DNA of 48,458 bases from NCBI GenBank assembly GCA_049999725.1, contig JBNGIS010005706.1, positions 1-48,458 of the forward strand, in the 5' to 3' direction. A program made the translations under genes and the position numbers. The notes under the pieces were generated by a model. It made no database searches, was not told the DNA's origin, and was given only the letters and a program-made list of their open reading frames with translations. Positions within the stretch are counted from its first letter, which is position 1. Every line of letters starts with the position of its first letter. This document shows positions 41,058 to 48,458 of this stretch, piece by piece. This DNA comes from Haplomitrium mnioides (taxonomy: Eukaryota; Marchantiophyta; Haplomitriopsida; Calobryales).

Positions 41058-41840
41058 CTAAATCAATTCAGTTGGCATATAGCGAGTCACTAAGCTATGA
41101 GTAGTTCTGTCAGCCCAAAGTGCAAATGGTAGTAGTCTTGGCCACTCACCTGCTTTCCCTCTACATGCTTTGAAAAGGGCCTTTACGATAGGAGGATGCC
41201 CACACTCACTATTAGCATTTACTTTAGGATTATATGCTATAGTGAGAGCAAGCTTAATCCTACATCTCTGAAAGAAATCTCTAGCCTCATGAGTGTTTAA
41301 TTCTCCCCTTTCAGCTATGATCTTACCTACACAACCATATCTAGAAATCACATCCTTCAGTAAGAACCGACAGACATTTTTTGTTGCCTTGGTTCTTAGT
41401 GCTCTTCTTTCAACTTGATTGGATAGATCTTCTCGTGCTAGGACCAAATATTTCATTTGCCACACTCTAAGAGGCATAACAACTTGATCCACCACCCACT
41501 TGTAATGTAAAGCAAGTGAATAGGTTGGATGTAACCCATCTCTCTGTCGAATCTCAGAGTACATCTAGCAGGTTTGACAAGACTTAACAAATGCAACCAC
41601 ATCCCTGTACATGTTTCTCCACCAATATTTTTCTCTTAATTTGGTATAATTCCCATAGAATCCTCTATGTCTAGCCCATAAACTATTATGAAAATCATTG
41701 AGCAATTTGGTTTGTACCTCTTTCTTGCACACCACCATTCTTGGTATCTCATGGCCTTTTTTCGCCCTCTTCCACAAGTAGCCTCTTGCTAGTAGATAAT
41801 TGTAGGATTTTTGCCTCACTTGCTTGAACTAAGCTTTACT
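41058..41840 (-). pseudogene. G2 copy A integrase, zinc finger and core
   Basis: HHCC domain (41819-41565): ARHRGFYGNYTKLREKYWW and FVKSCQTC. The core (41564-41058) includes WVVDQVVMPLRVWQMKYLVL, RFLLKDVISRYGCVGKII and AERGELNT, where the catalytic TDNG-type aspartate has been lost. It continues YNPKVNANSECGHPPIVKAL, PFALWADRTTHSLVT and MPTELI. There is a stop between the two parts at 41565. The layout is that of a GPY/F-type gypsy integrase. Confidence 0.82.
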
Positions 41841-42787
41841 CCATTCTGGTCTCCTCTTCAAGGTACTCAAATAGTGGCCAACATCTAGCCACTCTCCTTC
41901 ATATAGCTCTTCCATGAATGGCTCTTTTTGCTCATTATCTCCTTTTTGTGCATGTGAATAAAACTCAGTTCCTACATCATCAATATCCTCAATCATCTCC
42001 TCTTCTTGCTCATATTGAGCTCAAGAGAGCATATCTACCACTGGATTATCCTTCCCTGCTATGTGCTTGAATTCTGGATTCAATGACTTGATATACGCAA
42101 TCCAAGCAACATTGCAATATCCGACATGTTGCAATTGGTGATCATCTCCAACAAAGGTAGGCAATCTGTTTCCACAATCAGTGGTGCTCCAATCAGGTAT
42201 TCTTTCTCAGCTTTCATGGCTGCAACCACTTCTCATAACTCTCTTTTCACCTATGGATAGCTTCTTTGTCGTTTGTTCAACACTTTTGCTCCAAACCGAA
42301 TTGCAAATCGGTTTCCTTCCTCATCATCTTGCCCAATTGCCCAGCCTACAGCAATGGAGCTGGCATCTATAGTCAATGGCACAAGCTTTTCATTTTCATA
42401 ACTCACTCTTCGAAGGAGAAGATGAGAAGATAATAGTTTCTTCAGTTTTTGCATAGCTTTTGTATGGATGTCTTCCCACCGAAACTCATTTCCTTTGCGT
42501 AATAAACCATACAAAGGATCTGACACATGTGCAAAATGAGGGATCCACACATGGTAGAAGATACATTCCCCTAGAAATCTGCGTACCTCCGTAGCTGAGC
42601 TACATGTATCCCTTAGTCGTTGAATGGCATCAATTTTCTTTTGATCAAGTTTTCGGCCAAACCAACCACATAAGTGCCCAACAATCACAACCTCATGAAC
42701 TCCAAAAGATGACTTTACCCCTGATAAGGTCAGATGTACCTCTTCCAGCCTTTGCAAAATCTGGTCACAATCCAAAATATGATCCAT
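41841..42787 (-). pseudogene. G2 copy A RT thumb and RNase H
   Basis: The RT end (42787-42450) has HILDCDQILQRLEEVHLTLSG and GHLCGWFGRKLDQKKIDAIQ. The RNase H part has KLVPLTIDASSIAVGWAIGQ, then AKVLNKRQRSYP, KRELWEVVAAMKAEKEYL and IVETDCLPLLEM. The three catalytic acids (TID, KREL, ETD) remain. There are stops near 42249 and frameshifts near 42100. Confidence 0.8.
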
Positions 42788-42796
42788 AACAAATTT

Positions 42797-43309
42797 TCAG
42801 CACCCCCTCTCATCCAAAACTTCATTCTTGTCTTCTTCTGTGCATCCTTTGATTGGAATGTCATCAAGGAATGGCATGGTCTTTTTTGGGATAAATTCTC
42901 TCAGACATTTGTTCATCCTATTCATCATATGTGCCACAAAGTTTGTAGCACCTTGAGGTAAAGTGCGCATTCTCAATAAACCCAATGGTGTTCTCATATC
43001 TCTACTCCCTTCAACAAGTTGGAATTGATCATAACTAGAGTAGAGATCACCCATAGAATAGATAGCTCTTCCAACAAATGCTTCTGCAAACTCTCCAACA
43101 ATTGGTTCCACCCTTGTGTTTCGGATGGTAACTTGATTTACTAGCTGTATATCTTGAATAAATCGTAGTGCCCCACTTTTCTTAGGCATTGTAAACCATC
43201 GGCTGGAATATGGATCAAAGGATGGCTCCAAAATCCTCATCTGCATTTTCTCCTTCAAGAGGTCCAAGAGCTTTGGTAGATGAGCTCTTGGTATTGGAAT
43301 TGGCTTCAA
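42797..43309 (-). pseudogene. G2 copy A reverse transcriptase
   Basis: A single open stretch of 170 codons: IPIPRAHLPKLLDLLKEKMQ, WFTMPKKSGALRFIQDIQ, AIYSMGDLYSSYDQFQLVEG, RTPLGLLRMRTLPQGATNF. The catalytic box is MPFLDDIPIKG (about 42880-42850) with both aspartates. It is the best-preserved RT in the window, but it is fused upstream to a gag remnant through a deletion at about 43318. Confidence 0.85.
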
Positions 43310-43318
43310 ATCCCAATT

Positions 43319-44187
43319 GCCTCTTTTTTCTCTTCTAACTTTGCAAATTTAATTTGCATATCCTTCATGCCCTTGACTAGCTTCTCCATTGCATCTCTTT
43401 ATGGAGCAATAGTAGGAAGATGAGTAGGAGGTATAGAACTAGCAGAAATAGTAGAAGCAATTGGATGTTTATGAGGTACTTTGATGGGTGGTGGTCTCAC
43501 ATCATGCCTAGCCACCACCTTGCCTCTTCTAGACTCCCACTTAGTTAATACACTTATTGCCTCCAAAACTCCCTTCCAGTCAGAAGTCAAACCATTATCT
43601 TTGGTTCAATCCTCTAGACGTAACTCTAATTCTCTCTGCAGATCATCATTTGTTGAATGTAGGAACAGCTCCACCTTATCCTTCTCTAGAGTCAATTTCT
43701 CCATACGAGACAATTGGGAAAATTGCCTCTCAAACCCTCAAAAAAGCTTTGTAGCAACCAAACCTTTGTTTGTTTGATTCACTTATTCAATGAATGACTT
43801 TTAAGTCACTCTATCAACATCCTCCAGTGAATATTCTTCCTTGAGTTGGAGAGAAAAGCTCTGCCAGTCACCCCCATACACTTGGATAAGCTCCCTCACA
43901 CATCCTCTTAACTCTAGTACAACAGCTAACTCAAAAATATGAATCATATCTCTTTCTGAAACTTTATTGAGTTCCATCTCTTGACCATAGTATTTCAGAT
44001 ATTTGGAGATATTTTTCCCATCAAATTGGTCCAGCAATCCAACAACAGATTGCAGAGCTCTCGTAACCATTGCTTCCTTTCGGTCTGAAGCTTGTTGTTG
44101 CTGTATAAAAATGGAACATGCTTGGAATATTTGCGTCGTCGCAGAGTTCAATTGTAGCATTGGCCTCCTTTGACCAGAAGAACCCAT
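43319..44187 (-). pseudogene. G2 copy A gag, truncated
   Basis: ATG at 44187 (MGSSGQRRPML), then ATTQIFQACSIFIQQQQ, TRALQSVVGLLDQFDGKNI, IHIFELAVVLELRGCV and SLQLKEEYSLEDVD. There is a stop at 43801. A second stretch (43590-43399, SDWKGVLEAISVL, HDVRPPPIKVPHKHPI) and the segment MKDMQIKFAKLEEK lead straight into RT. The zinc knuckle, protease and RT N terminus present in copy B (about 37138-35040) are deleted here. Confidence 0.8.
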
Positions 44188-44235
44188 ACTGAATTCTAAA
44201 GCCTCTGAAGTCTCACACTCTCCCCACCTGAGAGT

Positions 44236-44253
44236 TTCACGTCAGGTTCACCA
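44236..44253 (-). promoter_or_regulatory. Primer-binding site of G2 copy A
   Basis: Minus strand tggtgaacctgacgtgaa, two bases after the LTR1 end (..CTCGTGGC/GAGACA context, 44256). Confidence 0.7.
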
Positions 44254-44255
44254 AC

Positions 44256-45993
44256 TGTCTCGTGGCAATAATCTAGGTCTGGGAATACACAAGGTACATG
44301 GCTGTGGAGAAGGTTGTGTGAAAGGTAGAAGCTTTGGTGACAATAGTACTGAAATGAAGCAAATTTGGTAGAGATTGAGTGCTTCTTGACTTTGTGGCTT
44401 CAATTCCCTTAAACAAAACAAAGGTAAGCAATTTGTACTTCTTTTGTACTCGAATTTCGGTCAAGGATAATGTAAGGTCTACTAAGTTGTTCGATCTGTA
44501 ACTCTCAGTCTGGAATTCAGGTTGCTTAAGAAAGATGTGTGCAAATTTTCAGTGAGAAATGCACGGCAAAGTGCTCTCCATAGTGGGAAACTCAATGGCT
44601 GATTAAAATAACAAAAACTCAACATTCATAAACTTTCACGAGTAATAACTCTTTTGATTGAAATGATCTTGACATGAAATTTCATATAAAACTTCTTCAC
44701 ACTTCATTTTAGCCATCCAAAAAGTTTCAGCTTCTATACTGCTCTTGGTGTATAGAAACAAGTTATAACTCAAATGTCTAAAGCAAAATAATTTCAAAGA
44801 ACCTCAAGAATGTGTCTTCAATCTCAATCGACTCTCACAGATCGACTTCAGCTCCAAATGCATCAAAATGTGATGTTGAACTATAGCCCTTGTTGTGAGC
44901 TTCCTAATAGTACTCTATTGTTTCCCTAAATCATCGTAACAACGTTACAATCACCCAAAATGTAAACCTATCTTCAATTCAACCCCTTCGTCTTCAGTTG
45001 CCCATAAGTATGAGTGTAAAACTCCAAATGACTCGAAATTTCATGCAAAAGGATGCAACTCCTTGTGAGCTTTTGATCGCTACCTTGTTTGAACTTTTCC
45101 TCTTCTGGAAACTCCTTGAAACTTCATGAAAACTGAACTCCCTCTTCTCTTCCTTTTAGGGTTTTTACTAAAAGAAAGTTAACTTCCCTTTTACTTGTTA
45201 TAAGAACAACTCTAAGTAAATGCCTTTGTAGAACAAAGCAAAAATAAGGTAGAAACAACAAAGAAAATTTTCTCCCTTGATCATTTCATACGTTGATAAA
45301 GTCACTCGAACATTCGCCGCTTGCTATTCATCATTTACCCAACGTATCCCTTGCAAAAGACCCAAGAAAACTCCACTCCAAATCAGGTCAAAACGTAAAT
45401 TGTGAGATCACATCGCTGCTCATAGGTGATAATGGGCAATAGTATTGGAATAGGTGAATTCATCACCAAAGTTAAAAAATTATCACCGAAGTGATATACT
45501 ATCCACTATCGAAAGTGGTCTCAAGGAATTATCCGCAACCCAATGAAGAATGGATTTGGAAGAGGAAAATTAGGAGCAACAAACAATCCTCTGTCCATTT
45601 CCAAGATTGCCACCTATAAGATCCTTCAACACCACCGTAGAACTTCCGTGCCTCAAGCGCCCACTCCCCTCTTCGATATCTATCCCTCACTGGTTGTTCC
45701 TCTTGATGATCCCCCTTCTTCTCCGCTGCTTTCTCCATTATCTTCAAAATATCTAAGAGCATAATCCAAAGGAATCTATGAACAATCAATAGGATGGTCT
45801 TGCCCTTACCTACAAGATCTTGAGAATCTTTCACGTAGTACTAGCAAACTCTACTTTTGCATTTCTGGAAGCTTCTCGATAGATGCCTTGTCGCTTCTTC
45901 TTGACTTTTCTCTAAACTTATCCATGGTAAGAATGATTTGTTTCTCCTTTCTGCTTGTTACCTTTCACACACTTGCAAAACCACAACACGACA
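44256..45993 (-). repeat. G2 LTR1 (5' outer LTR)
   Basis: 1738 bases, starting TGTCGTGTTGTGG at 45993 and ending ..GAGACA at 44256. Beyond 45993 the plus-strand sequence is array DNA (acgcatggactctgg). Confidence 0.93.
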
Positions 45994-46345
45994 ACGCATG
46001 GACTCTGGAGTACCTGACTGCCTAGACTATGGAGTTCATGTGCGCTTGGACTCGCGTGTTCATGCAACCATAGACTCCATAGTTCAAGCGGTCTTGTACT
46101 CCAAAGTTCATGCGCATATGGACTCCTTAGTCCATGCGCACCTAGAACCCTAAGTTGTTAGGCACATGAACTCGGTAGGTCATGTGCGCATAGACTCCTA
46201 TGTCTTTGTACATCTAGACAAGAGAGTTCTTGCGAGCTTTGACTCTCGATTCCGTGCATGCATGGACATGGGGGTCCTTGCGTGCAAAGACATGGGGTCT
46301 TTGTGCACACGAACATGGGAGTCTATGCGTGCATGGACTCTTGAG
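45994..46345. repeat. Palindromic-word array, right intron 1, outer part
   Basis: About twelve units of 25-30 bases, such as acgcatggactctggagt, catgcgcatatggactcc, gtccatgcgcacctag, gtccttgcgtgcaaagaca and gtctatgcgtgcatggactc (46321-46340). Many half-sites differ by CG to TG or CA changes. Confidence 0.8.
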
Positions 46346-46392
46346 AAACAAAAAGGTTTACAAGAATGGAGAGAAAATCTTCTAGGTCTTAC

Positions 46393-46752
46393 CTTGTTGT
46401 CGTTGAAAGTGGCTTGCAGATCTTTGGTGAAGATGTCTCTCAAATTCATCTTGTTGAAGCCTAATTTCTTTGGTAAAGCCTTGAATAGGGTAATCGACAA
46501 TTGTGATTGTACAAGCAACCCCATGTGGGCTTTGTGCCCTTCTAGAATCATCATGATTTGGACCAAAAGCCCCATGTTCAATTTTTCACCTTCACCGTGA
46601 AAAAGATAAATGTGATGGTCGATGTACTTTATCGTTCCACAACAAACTAGCCATTCGTAGGATAGTTTTTGTGCCTCTACAACCTTCAAAACATTTGAAT
46701 ACCTATAAGGCTTTGGTTAAGCTGGTTTCGGAGCATTGGTATATGATGCCAT
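46393..46752 (-). pseudogene. Right gene copy, exon 1 with probable start codon
   Basis: ATG at 46752-46750 in a good plant context (gagaaaATGGC) opens MASYTNAPKP. There is one early stop (TAA where the left copy has a Gln codon), then PKPYRYSNVLKVVEAQ, YEWLVCCGTIKYIDHHIYLF and GEGEKLNMGLLVQIMM. The exon ends DIFTKDLQATFNDNK at the donor aag|gtaaga (46393/46392). The sequence is conserved with the left copy at the amino-acid level. The domain is unknown. The start lies in what is the N gap of the left copy. Confidence 0.6.
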
Positions 46753-47000
46753 TTTCTCGAAACTAAAAACTAGTAAAATTCGAGGGCAAAAATCTTACGA
46801 AAAAAAGTTCACAATGAATGAAAGGCCAAAAATTGCTAAATTAAAAGAAATTTTAAAAACAATGATGACAAGAAAACAAAAACTGGAAAGTGAACTCACG
46901 ACATTGGAAGAAACTTTCGATTATCGCTTCTTTTATATCAAAATTTCAAAAAGTGTGTTTACCTTCCAAAAAAAATGATTCGTGGAGCTCTTGACAGGTA
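46753..47000 (-). other. AT-rich leader upstream of right exon 1
   Basis: Contains long T and A runs. No minus-strand ORF. It corresponds to the missing sequence in the left gap. The plus strand has an 80-codon Lys/Glu-rich open stretch (46736-46978), which I treat as chance (see findings). Confidence 0.4.
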
Positions 47001-47573
47001 GGTTTGCACAGTGCTAAAAAAACAATTAGTATATAAAGCATTGCTTTTTTGTTATCTTTCTGATTTTTTTCATTTCCCTTACAAAAATTTAACAATTTTG
47101 TTGTTTTGTGATATTTTCTTCAAAAGCACATCTTTTGGGTATACCAGTAGAAGTTAAGAATATTTGTTAAAATATTTTCTTCAAACTATTTGTGAAACTT
47201 GCAAAGAAATAAAATCATTGCAAGAAACTTCTATCTTGGAGTTCAACAAAAGTAACAAATTTCTTCTTTTCTAAAACTTACAATTATTATAATGCTCTTT
47301 TTATAAGAATCAAAGCTTAGTTCTAGAGATGTTATGTTTTCTCAACTTGGTGCAACAAGATATTTGTTTTGTTAAGTTGTTTTGCAAACAAGGTTTGAGT
47401 CAAATAAATCTTAGCAACTTGAGTTGTCAAAAAAGACTCTATACTTACACAGGGTCTGTTGCTTTAGTTTGAATCCAAACCATGTTGAGAGTCAAATAAA
47501 GCGAAGAAATTGCTCGCATTGTTGGATGTGACCCTAGCCTTGCACCGAGTTTTGCTATTGTTGCTTTGAATCC

Positions 47574-47915
47574 AAAACCCAATGTTAGATAAACAATATC
47601 AAGAACTGTTTATGTTGTTTGCAAATCTTATGCGCGCATGGGTTTTGTTCTTGTTTCTTATGAATCCAATCAAGATAACAGTCAAAGCAAGCCAAGATAT
47701 TGATGTTGTTGCTTTTAATCCTATGTGCGCATAAGATCAGCTATTGTTTTTTTGAATCCTCTGCAAACATAGAGTCCAAGCTATCTTTGAAATTGAAGTT
47801 TAGTTTGTGTACAAATTTTGTTTTTCTCCTCTTAAAACGTTTGCTTATTTCAAGTCAAACACAAGTACTTATTGTGAATGTTATTCAAATTCTTCTATAT
47901 TTAAATAAAACAACC
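47574..47915. other. 5' flank of the right arm with sparse palindrome words
   Basis: Beyond the point where left-arm comparison is possible. It contains atgcgcgcatggg (47630-47642) and tatgtgcgcata (47722-47733) words, each preceded by 'gaatcc..' spacers. No gene is seen. It ends at the SL copy 3 start. Confidence 0.5.
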
Positions 47916-48458
47916 TGTGGGAGCATAGTTCCTGACAAAAAGTCAGAAACAACTCAAAGGAGGTCTCTTCTGAGCAGTGGAGTAAGAAGGAAATGGTAAA
48001 GCTTTAAGTTTTGGATTAATGAGTGTAGAATTGTAAGATGTAAGGATTAGAGGAATAGTTTTGATATCATTGGCCAAGGAGAGAGGGCTAAATGATGAAG
48101 AAGTGATGTTCTTTTTAGTGGTGGAAAAGAAAAAGTTGTAAAACTAATCTAGTTGTTGAGGGCTAGCTAGCCCCTATCAGTCTACATGTGTGTTGATGGA
48201 CAGCTTGCCCAGGAGCCAGTGGAAGTGCATTGGAGGACAAGTTGCCCTGCTGTTGTGTGCCCTGAACTAGATCCGTCCAGGGGCAGAGTATTAAGCGGTG
48301 GCCTTATACCCCTGTGGGGCTGCCTCTCGAAAGTAAGTAAGTGCAAATTGTTTATATAGGACTTCTGAGTCATGAGAGAAAACTTATGGGATAGAGGGCA
48401 GGTCTCTGCTACGACCACCCAGGAAGAAGCCGTGAGTGATCGACTGTGGTGTTTGAGG
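47916..48458 (+). mobile_element. SL solo-LTR-like repeat, copy 3 (cut by window end)
   Basis: Starts TGTGGGAGCATAG and follows SL copy 2 from 12752. TATA-like tttatatagg at 48351-48360. The remainder lies outside the window. Confidence 0.75.

Larger units (their letters stand above)
31987..45993 (-). mobile_element. G2: two gypsy copies in tandem sharing three LTRs
   Basis: Minus-strand order is LTR1 (45993-44256), internal A (44255-39816), LTR2 (39815-38077), internal B (38076-33703), LTR3 (33702-31987). All three LTRs point the same way, and both internals start with the same primer-binding site. The whole block sits in the palindromic array of right intron 1, because that array continues on both sides. 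No target duplication is visible, since the outer end of LTR3 is damaged. Tandem three-LTR elements usually arise by ectopic LTR recombination. Confidence 0.9.
45994..47573 (-). repeat. Right arm of giant inverted repeat, outer segment
   Basis: The minus strand matches left-arm 1-393 and 5110-5800 in order. It carries the 5' region and exon 1 of the right gene copy. The sequence at 47190 that joins the two left-arm pieces is uninterrupted here. Confidence 0.85.

Overview
This is repeat-dense nuclear DNA from a plant-like eukaryote, probably a streptophyte. I cannot name the species. The evidence is two kinds of large Ty3/gypsy elements (one Athila-like), solo LTRs with target-site duplications, short GT-AG introns, nested insertions and assembly gaps of N. 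I see no rRNA, tRNA, CRISPR or ordinary host gene. Almost every coding stretch is decayed.

Underneath the transposons is a giant inverted repeat. Its left arm (+ strand) is 1-393 plus about 5110-9147. Its right arm (- strand) is 9902-12256, 30081-31986 and 45994-47573. A 754-bp spacer (9148-9901) lies between the arms. Each arm carries one copy of the same intron-containing gene, so the two copies point tail to tail. From the better parts of both copies I read an N-terminal domain of unknown type, a ParB-like domain (GNHS motif, right copy only) and a C-terminal beta-class DNA methyltransferase domain (motif I DLCSGFGT in the left copy). The first two introns and the flanks are filled with degenerate palindromic words centred on CCATGCGCGCATGG. 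I regard this gene plus its palindrome arrays as the most interesting content of the window.

Layout: 1-393 left-arm end; 394-5109 a compound insertion holding an unidentified decayed coding region and a solo-LTR-like repeat called SL (1924-4853); 5110-9147 left gene copy; 9148-9901 spacer; 9902-12256 the 3' half of the right gene copy; 12257-30080 a nested block inside one intron, made of an AT-rich segment, a second SL copy (12752-15624) and an Athila-like gypsy element (G1, about 15.6-29.8 kb); 30081-31986 the middle of the right gene, including the ParB-like exon; 31987-45993 two gypsy copies in tandem sharing three LTRs (element G2, - strand), itself carrying a 643-bp solo LTR; 45994-47573 the first exon and 5' region of the right gene; 47574-47915 the 5' flank; 47916-48458 the start of a third SL copy running off the window.

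None of the retroelements is autonomous. G1 has in-frame stops in gag, a self-derived inverted insertion, a changed reverse-transcriptase active site and a pol that breaks off inside integrase. The two G2 copies have complementary deletions: copy A lacks the zinc knuckle and protease, and copy B lacks integrase and the reverse-transcriptase active site. The methyltransferase gene copies are also broken in different places, which suggests old independent decay after the inverted duplication.
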